From contig AP026134.1 in the NCBI GenBank assembly GCA_030295235.1, positions 496,001 to 560,000 of the forward strand: a stretch of DNA of 64,000 nucleotides, in the 5' to 3' direction. Both the position numbers and the translations under genes were made by a program. Every line of letters begins with the position of its first letter. The stretch's first letter is position 1. This document shows positions 54,683 to 64,000 of the stretch, in pieces. A model generated the notes under the pieces. It made no database searches. It was not told where the DNA came from and saw only the letters and a program-made list of their open reading frames with translations. The DNA comes from Fistulifera solaris. Its lineage: Eukaryota; Bacillariophyta; Bacillariophyceae; Naviculales; Stauroneidaceae.

Positions 54683-55715
54683 ATGACGACCACAGACGAC
54701 CCTTTCGTCTTTCTTGCTCCGGGGCACTCAGTGGACAGGGCCTGTAGCATTTATATGAGACGGTGGAGCTTGATCACGCGCCTGGCTTTGATTGAGGTCA
54801 TCCCTCAAATCATGTTGACACTCAGCTTGAAAAAAACTCTTGTATTAGCCACTTCTCAATGGATCGTTCCCAATATGAACGATATATGGAACAGCATGTC
54901 GACGATGCGAATTGTCCTTCTCAGCATCGAATACGCCTTGTGCTGTTTGTCTGGTATAATCGTTCAAGCCGCTATCATTCAAGTTGTAATTGAATACTAC
55001 GCAAACAAGTACTCTTCATTCAAAGCAAGCTTGAGACTCGCTTTTGACAGATTTGGTGCGATACTATGCTTCAAATTGCTCTACGTGACGGCGTTACTGA
55101 TTGTCAGCATTGCAGTTGGTGGTTCTCTTTATTACTTACTGTTGCTTCACAATTTTGCCCGAGTCGATGGTCTCGCATTCGTCGCACTACTAATTATTCT
55201 CACAGCAAGTGCAATCGTCGCTTATGTTATACTTTCTCTGGCAGTTGGATTGCCGATCATAATGGTAGAAAAAGGTCATCGATCGGCGCGCTGAAACGAT
55301 CATTCGAGCTAGTTTCAGGCTATCGTTGCTACATCTTCTGTTCCATCTGCTTGATGTCACTTCTAGTTGGCATTGGTGTTGTGATATATCGCATCATGGT
55401 TGGGTTCATGTTCGGATTTTTCTTTCTTTGGGGCTGTATTCTATGCGCTTTCGGCACTTGTCACTTTGCCATTGCAGACAATGTAAGCGTTTGCTGCGAT
55501 TCTCATCCGTACTTATCGTGCCCCGATTTCTCTAATTATTGCCCATTCTCCTCCTTTCCAGTCTTACTAATATTCTTTATTTCAGTCTTCGCGTTCGGAA
55601 AGAAGGCTTGAACGGGGAGACTTTGGCAGGAGAGATGGAAGAGAATAATAGAGGCATTGGCAACTACAACAACGTGTCCATTGAGGAAGCTGATTGTGAG
55701 GCTCCTTACTTATAA
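54683..55715 (+). CDS. Six-TM array protein, copy 6
   Basis: Starts MTTTDDPFVFLAPGHSVDRA. Helix 1 region keeps IPQIMLTLSLKKTL; helix 2 IVQAAIIQVVIEYYANKYSS. An A run at 55269-55273 lacks a base: the frame otherwise continues VEKRSSIGALKRSFELVSGY and RCYIF. A second one-base shift lies about 55411-55432, before ALSALVTLPLQTM. The intron (55483-55561, 79 nt) sits at the family site, and exon 2 reads LTNILYFSLRVRKEGLNGET with an acidic tail ending at 55715. With both shifts repaired it is full length, so decay is possible but not proven. Confidence 0.65.
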
Positions 55716-56519
55716 GCACTATGTGCAACCAGAATGGATTCGTATCTCTAGTCTACTATATATGGGCCTCTGCAAAACAATGAGTCATGACTGAAATGCA
55801 GTCATGGTAGCGTTGACACGTTACTTGGGATGTATTCTAGACACAGAAGACAACTATCTTAAAGGATTTTGGGCGTAAATAATCGATGCATGCATTGCAA
55901 ATGCCGCAGTCTTGCAAACTAGGAGCTCAAACGGAGATTACGTAGCAGTGTGGCTCGGAACTATGATGATTCACGACTGAAATCCATTTTTTAGCGTTGG
56001 CATTACGTTGTGGCTGTCAAGTAAATATTGAGACAGCGATATATCTGCATCAATGCATGCATTCAATATTTGCAACTTCGATTTGACATTGAAGCATGGA
56101 AAAGATGAATAATTCAACGCTTCTAAAGTCTACGTGTTTTTTACGTAGCCTCTGTAGGTAATTTATCGATGTAGGTAAACCCAAATTCTGTAAATCCGGT
56201 CTCATCCATTTATTGGGACTAAAGCGCTCGATTGTCAAAATTACCTTGCCCAACGTAATTGATTCGTATCATGAAACAATTACCGCCATCGATTTTTGAA
56301 AGCAAAACGTAGATTTAACCAATGATGCAACGCTTCGAAAACCAACGCGTGTTTCAAGTGGGCCTCGTGTATACTTTGTACAGTCGTGGGGGAATTTATC
56401 AGCAGAGGAGAACCCGAATATTGAATTATTCGACCTCTCCTATTTATTTGAGCGTCATGTGTTTATCCTCTCAAACACCATCATTTCCCTTCTTTCCATT
56501 TAAAATACAGCATGCAGCC
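55716..56519. other. 0.8 kb spacer with dimeric repeat, upstream of the RBR gene
   Basis: No gene seen apart from the open stretch just ahead of the RBR start. The first half is the dimeric repeat copy C. Confidence 0.5.
55770..56060 (+). repeat. Dimeric noncoding repeat, copy C
   Basis: The first core at 55781-55806 contains a perfect 8-bp inverted repeat, CATGACTG AAATG CAGTCATG. The second core (GATTCACGACTGAAATCC) is at 55968, 187 bp on, preceded by GTAGCAGTGTGGCTCGGAA, which matches GTAGCCGTCTGGCTTGGAA before the second core of copy B. ACACAGAAGACAAC downstream of the first core matches copy B as well. Confidence 0.65.
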
Positions 56520-57490
56520 ATGCCAAAATACGGTGAATGTTTAATATGCGCCGAAGAATTTGTACTTCTGAGACCAACGTCGTGCTGCGAAAAAGCTACG
56601 TGTCAACCCTGCCTTTATCAGCACATCAAATCGATCCTGGAAGAGGCACGAACGGGAGGCCGACGACGTATGGTATGCCCTTTTGGATGTGGCAAACAAC
56701 TATCGGATTTTGATATACGTCTATGCTTTCAGCGACAGCATTACTCGGTTGTATGGGATTTTGTGGGATCGTTTCTTTATATTTTTTTTTCGGCTGGTAT
56801 GTTCCGACAGTTGCATCGATTACCTGTCGACATCATTATTACTGGCTATATTGTTTGCACACTAGAGGGGAATGTCGAGATCTAGATGCATATGAGAAAT
56901 GGAATGTTTTAACGGCGTATGCTGATATGAATAAGAAGCAGGATGCTGTGATTGTTCATTGCCCCGCCACCGACTGTGATTATTCCTGGATCGTTGCCGA
57001 TCCAGAATTTCGTGAAAAGAAACGCAGGCATGAGGATAAAAGTCGATTTCTATGGTATACACCCATGAAACCTGAATCCGTTCCGACAAACTGGGTGGAA
57101 CCCGATTTTATGAATATTGAAGTAACCGGCTGGATAGCGCAAGATATCGATGATCCTCGCAATGATGCTCGAAGAATGGTTTGCGGTAAATGTACACACG
57201 TTTTCTGTGGCCTCTGTCGCAATCCCTGGACTTATGAGAATCACCGTCATAACGGCTGCTCCTGTCGTAGTTATGCTCGCAAATTACCAAGCGGTTGGGA
57301 TCATCAAGACATGGCTTCATGGTCTAGTACTCGAGCCTGCCCGGGTTGTCAGTTAAGAACAACACGCATTTCTGGTTGCAATCACATGACTTGCCCGTGT
57401 GGCTATGAATGGTGTTATGTATGTCGTGGTTCTTGGAATTCGTTGCATTACAGTTGTGTCGACGGCCAAACGAATTGCGTAATTTTGTAA
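56520..57490 (+). CDS. RBR-type (RING-IBR-RING) E3 ubiquitin ligase
   Basis: RING1: CLICAEEFVLLRPTSCC then CQPCLYQH and CPFGCGKQLSD. IBR: VHCPATDCDYSWIVAD, then MVCGKCTHVFCGLCRNPW and HNGCSC. RING2: ACPGCQLRTTRISGCNHMTC with CGYEWCYVCRGSWN; its Cys after GCNHMT is where RBR ligases form the thioester with ubiquitin. Between RING1 and IBR lies a hydrophobic stretch (VVWDFVGSFLYIFF) and a run of nine T (56782-56790) that lacks a base, after which GWYVPTVASITC and GECRDLDAYEKWNVL follow. The hydrophobic part may be a membrane helix or an unspliced intron. Upstream Mets (from 56322) are possible starts but the ATG at 56520 opens directly on the RING. Substrates unknown. Confidence 0.8.
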
Positions 57491-57842
57491 TTTGTTCGAT
57501 TGTTTTTGAATGAGCTAACTAAATAGACATTGCAGTCCTTGCATCTTTGAATACAAAATCAGCTTACTTTGTTAGTCGTAGGATCATAGGTACAGTTCTT
57601 TCAAAGAAAATGACAAATCTATTAGAAAGGCGTTCGTGACTCGCGTCGTCCCATACATGATACGTGACTCGGGGCGAAGAACGGACGAAGATGATGATAA
57701 ATGCAGAATAATGCAGAATGCAGCGCGACGAAAAAAGATGATCGGTGACACGTAATAAAACAAAATAAAAAAAGATCACCACCTGCAAATCATTTATTCA
57801 TCTTTTTCACATTGTTAAAACATTGTTAAAAATAAGTAAATT
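57491..57842. other. Spacer between RBR and ADA2 genes
   Basis: No gene seen; A/T-rich before the ADA2 start. Confidence 0.4.
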
Positions 57843-60294
57843 ATGGCGCCCAAGAATCGCCGCACGGGAAAGCAAACCACGCAGTCTGCTCTTTTGACGA
57901 GGAGGAGAAAAAAAGCGCCGTACGACGATCTTGTGTTAACGAGCGAAAAGCGACGAGGAGTCTACGAATGCGATTACTGTCGAACCGATATATCGCAACT
58001 ACCGCGCGTCCGTTGTGCGATTTGTCCAGATTTTGATTTATGCTTGGATTGCTTGGTATCCCCGCCCAATGAAGCGAGTCATGATCCGACCCACGGATAT
58101 CGCGTCTGCGATAGTACGCGGTATCCGCTCTTCCCAACATCCAGGACCTTGTTGTCGTCTGTTTCCACAAAAACTTCGGTGAATGATGAGCAAGGGAACG
58201 AGGAAATGAAAGAAGGAGACGAAAGTCAAGCAGAAGATGTGGATCCGACCAAAGAAAAGGAAGAAAACAACCTACCGACGAACGAGAACGAAAACAAGGC
58301 CGATGAAATAATGCAGTTGGAAGGAAAATCCGATACAAATGACGATTCAAAAAATGCCGGTCCGGAAGATGGGGCAGCTCCTGCTGATGACGATGGGGCT
58401 GCCTCTGAAATTGTAGTTGTTCAGACGGATGATCGAAAGTCCGTTTGGACGGTGGAAGAAGATCTGCGCCTGCTCGAGGGCATCAAGATGCACGGGCTAG
58501 CGAAGTAAGTTACATCGCGTTATTCTATATGGTTGAAGACAACTTCATCATGCTAATAGTGACGTTATTCTTTTTTCAGCTGGGTAGACATTGCGGAGGT
58601 GGTCTGCGGACAAGGTTCCACAGGCAAAACACCGAAAAGATGCATGGAACGGTATTGGGATGATTTTCTTGGAAGATACGGAAAAATTCTTCCGCCCTAT
58701 ACTTTGACAGTCGATGAAGATGCCGAGGACGAGAATAGAGCGGATGGCGGTGAAGAGGAGGAGGTGAAGGTCGTGAAGGAGGACGAGACCACTACGCCTA
58801 GTCGGGCTTCTAAGCGAAGGGCGATTTTCATGCGGAGTCCAAGTTCTGTATCTTCGTTTTCCGCCACTAACTTTACGCTGGGATCACGTAAAAAGTTCCG
58901 AGCTGTACCAACTGACTCTTTGCTTTCGGAAGACTCGGATGATTTTTGGCCAAACCCTTTCCTTCCGGAAGGAAAGGTGACCGGGGAAGAGGTTGGTCGT
59001 GACTCTGCGTACAAGGCTGAGCAACTCTATGTCAAGCTTATTTCAGGATTGGATTCAGTCGAGAAAGTAGCACAAGTTAGAAAGGAATGGGAGGAAACTC
59101 GTTTATTGAAACCTGGTGGCCCAACGGTTTTGCCCATGAGACCGGATGATTTGGTGACTATTCCAGGTGCCGAGCTTGCCGGGTATATGCCTCGTCGGGG
59201 AGACTTTGATATTGAATGGGAAAATGAGGCCGAACAAGCTATCGCGGACATGGAATTTCTGCCTGGTGAGTCGGAGGCTGATGTTAATCTCAAACTGCAG
59301 GTGCTTCAGATCTACAACTCGAGACTAGACGAAAGGGAGCAGAAGAAAGAATTCATTATTAAGCGTCGCATATACGATTACAAAAAGAAGCAAGCCGAAG
59401 ACCAGCGTTTACCGCGTGATGAACGTGATTTGGTGCAGCGTATGCGACTTTTCGAACGCTTTCATACGCCCAAGGAGCATGAGCAATTCCTGGCTGATAT
59501 ACTGCGCGCTAAACGCCTAAGGAAGGAAATCGCAAAGCTTCAAATGTTTCGCCGCATGGGTATCAAAGATATGCTGGAAGCAGAACGGTACGTGTTTTTG
59601 GACGTTGCGTGGAGAGTGAATATCTAAGGAAACTAATTTACATCCTTGCAGTTACGAGCTCGACAAACACAGGCATGCCATCCACCTGGAAGCTCATCAG
59701 CAGCTGCTCAAGAAGGACAAATCAGAAAATGAGAAAAAGGAAAAGCAAGAAGAACCAGACTCTGTGTCTCTTTGGAAACAATACCGTAGTACCACGGATC
59801 ATAGGAAAGGCCGCAAAAGCTTAGGACGTTTGCGGTCCCGCGATGATGATATGGACGCAGTGGTAGCTAATTCAATCAAGAGCGAATCCGAAGTTGTTGA
59901 CGCCATGGATGTTGATGAACCCACACCTTCCGAAGCCCGCACACACCCAGCGGAAATGGCCGTGGATCCTAATGAGAAGAATTGTGAACAAGAGGCACAA
60001 ATGCATGAAGGAAATGTAGAATCAGAGATGGAAAAAATCAAAAAGTTCCCATCAGCTGACCTCCTTTCCGATCGAGAACTCCAACTGTGTCAATTAGCCA
60101 AATTGAAACCTGCCGAGTATTTAGAAATCAAACGAATGATAGTACAGCAGTCGACAGCTGCTGGTCTTGTCGAGAGCCGACGGAAGACATTGCTGTTGAT
60201 TGACATGGAGCGACGGGGCGATGTGATTGATTTCATGGTAAAAGCCGGTTGGGTGTCCCCGAAAGTCGAAGCCGAGGTACGAAGCATAATTTAG
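57843..60294 (+). CDS. ADA2: Transcriptional adaptor ADA2 (SAGA-type complexes)
   Basis: Three exons (introns 58505-58579, 75 nt, and 59588-59651, 64 nt). A ZZ finger (YECDYCRTDISQLPRVRCAI then CPDFDLCLDCL), an acidic linker, a SANT/Myb domain (SVWTVEEDLRLLEGIKMHGL ... NWVDIAEVVCGQGSTGKTPK), the ADA2 middle with MPRRGDFDIEWENEAEQAIA and KQYxxxKRRIYDYKKKQAED-like helices, and a C-terminal SWIRM domain (LSDRELQLCQLAKLKPAEYL ... TLLLIDMERRGDVIDFMVKA GW). This is the complete ADA2 architecture. ADA2 activates the GCN5 acetyltransferase within SAGA-type complexes in the nucleus. Frame intact over all exons; 27 bp separate its stop from the convergent reductase gene. Confidence 0.93.
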
Positions 60295-60321
60295 CGGTAA
60301 TAGTAAACACTCTAATGAGAA

Positions 60322-61380
60322 TTATTTTTTAACTGCTTCGTACGATGCTCCATGGTCACGCGTGTTTCTCGATGGCATGTCACTGCTATAAGACCGCCAA
60401 TATGGGAAGGGATTGTTCGCTTTCGTGATGTTCCATGCTCGCTCAAACGAGTCCACTATTTTGTCCGAAAGTGGACCCTTGTCTACAGCAGCTTCGCAGG
60501 CGGCTAAATTCTCGTCCAATTGGGCCAACGAACTCGCTCCGAGCAAAACACCATCATTCTGCGACAAGGCGGAATGGCAAAGCATCCAACGGTACGTAGC
60601 CTCCACCATAGATATATTTTCCTCTTTACAGCTCTCTCGAATGATTTGGATGGCTTCGAAATTTGGCGCCGTATAAAACCGTGGTAAATAGTTAGGATTG
60701 TTCTTGAAGCGGCCTTTCATGACCGTGTCGGGGTCGACGTGTTTCCCGGTGAGAAGACCGGCCGCCAAAGGGTTGTAAGCCACAAAAGCACAGTTATTGC
60801 GTTTCAAAACAGGCATTAGCTCGTCTTCCACCAGACGATTGAGTGGATTATAGAGTCCTTGATATACAGTCGGAGGTGTTAACTTGTGTAGAGAGCACAA
60901 TTGAAAGGCCCGCTCCATCTCATCCGCGTGATAGTTACTCATCCCAATGGCGGAAATCTTCCCCTTCGTTACCAACGAATCCAAATAAATAAGACTATCT
61001 AACAGTGAATGTTCCGGATCCGGCTGATGCAAGTAGTATTCGCCGCAGGAATCTATTTGCATGGCAGCGAAGGAAGCATCGAGTTGTGCCTGTATGCCGG
61101 AGGGTGACAAACCCTGTGGTTGACTCGGATGTGCCTTGGTTCCTATAGTCAATGAATGCTCTATTTTGGGCAATATGAAACCCAACGTCGTTTCCGTTTT
61201 GCCTCCTGCATAAATGCGTGCTGTATCGATCCAAGAATGTGACGATTCGGTGTCGTATATTTGATTGTGCGCGACAAATCGCCGAATCATGTCCATCGCG
61301 ACGGCTTCATCGACACGCGACGATGTTTGCGACCACGAGAACGTCATCGTCCCTAAATATAAACGCGGTGTGGTTCTCAT
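60322..61380 (-). CDS. Aldo/keto reductase (AKR7-like)
   Basis: A 352-residue TIM-barrel oxidoreductase. Starts RLYLGTMTFSWSQTSSRVDE; the catalytic tetrad is visible as Asp/Tyr in WIDTARIYAGG, Lys in TIGTKAHP and His in YYLHQPDP. The NADPH-binding end reads LLGASSLAQLDENLAACE, and AIGMSNYHADEM with VYQGLYNPLNRLVE are family blocks. The closest subgroup is AKR7 (aflatoxin aldehyde reductase). It reduces aldehydes in the cytosol; the natural substrate is not known. The frame is intact, without introns or leader. Confidence 0.87.
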   Translation of the reverse strand: MRTTPRLYLGTMTFSWSQTSSRVDEAVAMDMIRRFVAHNQIYDTESSHSWIDTARIYAGGKTETTLGFILPKIEHSLTIGTKAHPSQPQGLSPSGIQAQLDASFAAMQIDSCGEYYLHQPDPEHSLLDSLIYLDSLVTKGKISAIGMSNYHADEMERAFQLCSLHKLTPPTVYQGLYNPLNRLVEDELMPVLKRNNCAFVAYNPLAAGLLTGKHVDPDTVMKGRFKNNPNYLPRFYTAPNFEAIQIIRESCKEENISMVEATYRWMLCHSALSQNDGVLLGASSLAQLDENLAACEAAVDKGPLSDKIVDSFERAWNITKANNPFPYWRSYSSDMPSRNTRDHGASYEAVKK

Positions 61381-61713
61381 GATTACTCTAGCTCATCAAT
61401 ATGGATGAAAAGGATGTATTTGATGTAAAATAATGTCGTCAGGAACGCAGTGCTTTGATCATCATGGTCGTACTTCGATCTCCGTGGCCTATCATCTGCG
61501 TCGAAAATCGTGAGTACCGGATTCCCCTTACGGTACTCGAATAGCTCGTTTTCAGTTTTCAGCATTTGAGTACCAGTCAAGTCGATGTGATCGTAAAAAA
61601 TAAGCTTTTTATTTGTTGTTCATGGTTGTTTTCTTGCCTATCATTCACTCATTCTATTATTCATCGTTCGACAAACAACGCAACGTTAAACCTCGTTTTT
61701 GAAAACAACAATT
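61381..61713. other. Divergent promoter region between reductase and cyclophilin genes
   Basis: No feature seen beyond presumed promoters. Confidence 0.4.
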
Positions 61714-63316
61714 ATGGTCCGACGGCAACGCGAAAAACAGTACCAATCTTCACGCGAACACCGTGATCATGCGCAAATGCGCTCTGGCACGGCCCATTCA
61801 GGTTCGACGGTGCAACGGAGGTTACCGTTCACGCATTGTGCCTTGTCGTTGACGGCCTTTGAAACTCCCGTATGCAATCGTGATGGTATTGTCTTTGAGA
61901 ATACGGCCCTATTTCCCTTTGTGATGAAACACCGCATCGATCCCGTGTCCGGGGTGCCGATGGAGTCGCGGGATATTATAACATTGAACATGGATCGTGA
62001 TGAAGAAGGACGGTGGCAGTGTCCGGTTTTGACCAAGCCGTTTGCGGATCATACTAAAATAATAGGAATATTACAACCAGGCGGAAAAGAAGCCAATGTT
62101 ATATCGTATGAGGCCTATCACGAACTGAATATCAAAACCAAAAACTACGAAGACTTGATTAGTGGTGTCAAATTCGATAAGCACAAGGATGTGCTCGTAT
62201 TGAATGATCCGGATGACGAAGAATTGAATCGACGTCGTGATATTAATCAATTTTATCACATTTTGCATTCAAGGGAATTGCAGACGGAGCAAAACGCGGA
62301 GGGGAATGTTCGTCACAGTGTCACGGCCTCACGTGTCATGGAGAAGCTCAAACAACAACAAGCCAAAGAAGCAGTGAAAAGTGAATCCCCATCTAACGAA
62401 TGTACGGCACACTCGATGCTTTACGTAGATATCGATGGAGAAAAGGTACCCATCATGGCTTCGGATGTGACCGGAGTGGAATTCACGACGGGCCGAGTTT
62501 CCGTTTCCTTGACATCTTCCGCGTCGGCTATTGCCCATGATAATGTACAGAGAATCGCCACCGTCGAAGAAGTTCTTCAGTCACAATTTCAGACCATGCG
62601 CAAATTGAAGAAAAAGGGATACGTGATTCTCGAAACCAACATGGGAAACATCACCCTAGAACTCCATTGCGACATGGCTCCTCGAACGTGTACTAATTTT
62701 CTCGGTCTTTGTCATCAGCACAAATACGACGACACGACATGTCATCGACTGATCAAGTCTTTTATGGTGCAGTTGGGAAAAGCACCGAAGGGCGAAGAAG
62801 AGGAGAGTCTTTGGGGTGAGGCCTTTCCCGATGAGTTCGATGAGCGGCTGTCGCACAACGAGGAAGGTGTTCTCAGTATGGCCAATGCGGGTCCGGGAAC
62901 GAACCGACGTCAGTTTTTCATCACATTTCAAAGCTGTACACATCTCGATCGTAAGCATTCTGTATTTGGGAAAGTCATCAAAGGAATGGATGTAGTAAAG
63001 AATCTGGAAACAATACCGACGGACAAGAAAGAAAAGACCGATGGAGGAAATCAGAATACTAAAAACAGTTGTGAAAACGGATCCTGCCGAAGAAGCCAAA
63101 CAGTTAGATTTGGAACGAATCGAAAAGATTATTCGTGAACGACGAAAAGCTGGTTCGAGCGCCAAAAGTGTTAAAGAATCAAAATCAAGCGCACTCGATA
63201 ATGGGCCGGCCGTTGGGAAATACCTTACTCAGAAAACAGCAGGAAAGGCATCCTCGGACGAAGATCAGGGGGCTGGTGACACGTCAAGGTTGGCACCGCC
63301 TCCTAAGAAAAACTAA
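61714..63316 (+). CDS. PPIL2/Cyp60-type U-box cyclophilin
   Basis: The start MVRRQREKQYQSSREH is preferred over a Met five codons earlier because it fits the family. Then comes the degenerate U-box (LPFTHCALSLTAFETPVCNRDGIVFE ... WQCPVLTKPFADHTKII), VISYEAYHELNIKTKNYEDL, VEFTTGRVSVSLTSSAS, and the cyclophilin domain KKKGYVILETNMGNITLELH ... FLGLCHQHKYDD, MANAGPGTNRRQFFITF, LDRKHSVFGKVIKGMDVV. This protein acts in the spliceosome and as a ubiquitin ligase. The loop FMVQLGKAPKGEEEES differs from the family VIQGGDPTGTGxGGES; a neighbouring frame reads GKSTEGRRRGES, so two compensating base errors may hide a normal loop. A third shift at 63032-63035 (KE then RPMEEIRILKTVVKTDP) separates the true C-terminus. 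Confidence 0.87.
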
Positions 63317-63378
63317 ATTTGGGAACTTTAGTGGATGGTAACCCTGAAGCGTGGCATCAAAGTTAGCAAATCTTTCTT

Positions 63379-64000
63379 TTAGCCTAATATGTTAAATCCG
63401 AATAATGTGCCATCAAATTGAGATAGATCGTCTATCACTTGATCCGCCTCCCGTACGAAAGATTCTTTTTCTTCTGTTGTGAATCGAGGATCCGGAATGG
63501 CAATGACTCTGCAGCCAGCCGCTTTGCCAGACTTCACTCCGGACAAGGCATCCTCAAAGACCAAACACTCTTTCGGATCCACGCCCATTTGTCGGGCCGC
63601 TTCCAAATAAATATCCGGAGCCGGTTTACCTTCTTTGACGAGAGGATGATCGCCTGGTACGATGACTTGAATTCTGTCAAACATGGGACCATGTCGTGTC
63701 CGTTTTTTCGCGACGGAAGCGGCTCGACTCGAAGTGGCAATGGCCATGGGTATCCCGGCCGCCGTGAACCGTTCCACGAGCTCGGAAGCACCTTTACATT
63801 TTCCCACTTCCTCACAATATTCGTCCAACTTTTCTTCCCATCCCTGCCATAACTCGGTTACCGTCGGTAGATTGTAATCGGCGATATTCCATACGTCTCG
63901 TGCATAAGATATGACAATGGGAGCCCATTCCGATCCTCGTAATCCAAGCAATTGTTTTTTGAGTTCCCAAGGCAATCGATATCCTTCTGAAGCGTACGAT
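63379..64000 (-). CDS. HAD-family phosphatase (PUDP/GS1-like), 5' part outside the window
   Basis: The visible 207 residues hold the cap domain (YNLPTVTELWQGWEEKLDEY) and motifs II-IV of the HAD core: IPMAIATSSRAAS (motif II Ser), VKEGKPAPDIYLEAARQMG (Lys of motif III) and CLVFEDALSGVKSGKAAGC (motif IV acids). This is the pattern of sugar-phosphate phosphatases such as pseudouridine-5'-phosphatase or plant GS1/GPP1. The first motif (DxDGT/V with the nucleophile Asp) lies beyond the right edge, where the frame is still open. Stop at 63379, 62 bp from the convergent cyclophilin gene. Confidence 0.85.
   Translation of the reverse strand, partial: SYASEGYRLPWELKKQLLGLRGSEWAPIVISYARDVWNIADYNLPTVTELWQGWEEKLDEYCEEVGKCKGASELVERFTAAGIPMAIATSSRAASVAKKRTRHGPMFDRIQVIVPGDHPLVKEGKPAPDIYLEAARQMGVDPKECLVFEDALSGVKSGKAAGCRVIAIPDPRFTTEEKESFVREADQVIDDLSQFDGTLFGFNILG

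Noticed and set aside
11714-63316. Programmed ribosomal frameshifting as cause of the many shifts
   Set aside because: Shift direction varies, no common slippery heptamer is shared, and unrelated housekeeping genes are hit; base errors explain it more simply.
1-64000. tRNA, rRNA, CRISPR and transposon or retroelement searches by eye
   Set aside because: No tRNA T-loop word with a matching cloverleaf, no spaced direct repeats, no transposase or reverse-transcriptase motif was found; a covariance or profile scan could still find weak cases.

Overview
The window looks like nuclear DNA of a photosynthetic diatom, most likely a pennate species close to Phaeodactylum tricornutum; the species itself cannot be proven from sequence alone. 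Four things point there. Introns are sparse, short (about 60-130 nt) and GT-AG. Several proteins carry two-part plastid presequences with the diatom ASAF-type cleavage motif (ANA-F, CHA-F, SHA-W). A violaxanthin de-epoxidase-like gene and a zeaxanthin epoxidase-like gene stand head to head. Families known mainly from diatoms are present (GDW-repeat membrane proteins, DUF6824).

Layout. 0-6 kb: a near-identical duplication inside GDW-repeat genes, then a 1.5 kb spacer with a dimeric repeat. 6-13 kb: lumen-targeted DUF1499 protein, a lipase-like pseudoenzyme, a plastid-directed mitochondrial-carrier-family protein, a carnosine N-methyltransferase-like protein and an ankyrin protein. 14-19 kb: a CBP/p300-type histone acetyltransferase with three TAZ domains. 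19-30 kb: LRR-PAQR membrane protein, an odd U1-C/WW splicing protein, a secreted protein of unknown family, farnesyltransferase alpha subunit, an exosome ring subunit, an unknown protein and a ferroportin. 30-34 kb: the VDL/ZEP carotenoid pair around a shared promoter with two TGACGT boxes. 34-44 kb: TTC4/Cns1 co-chaperone, DUF6824 protein, DEAD-box helicase, class II glutamine amidotransferase, an EXD2-type HNH protein without exonuclease domain and an unknown protein. 44-56 kb: an array of six paralogous six-TM proteins (two on -, four on +, one a pseudogene) with UPF3 and a TLC-domain gene inside it. 56-64 kb: RBR ubiquitin ligase, ADA2, an aldo/keto reductase, PPIL2-type cyclophilin and the edge of a HAD phosphatase gene.

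Themes. Chromatin and RNA work is well represented: CBP acetyltransferase and ADA2 (acetylation), U1-C and PPIL2 (spliceosome), exosome subunit and UPF3 (RNA decay). The VDL/ZEP pair belongs to fucoxanthin/xanthophyll synthesis in the plastid. The least described parts are the six-TM array, the dimeric noncoding repeat at three loci, the GTAC-rich palindromes in spacers, and the zinc-ligand-free U1-C.

A caution for every reader: about twenty otherwise intact genes are each broken by one or two single-base shifts, mostly at short homopolymer runs, where the other frame continues the conserved protein exactly. This is best explained by residual consensus errors in the assembly. Gene spans below therefore run over the shift, and the shift is stated in each entry.
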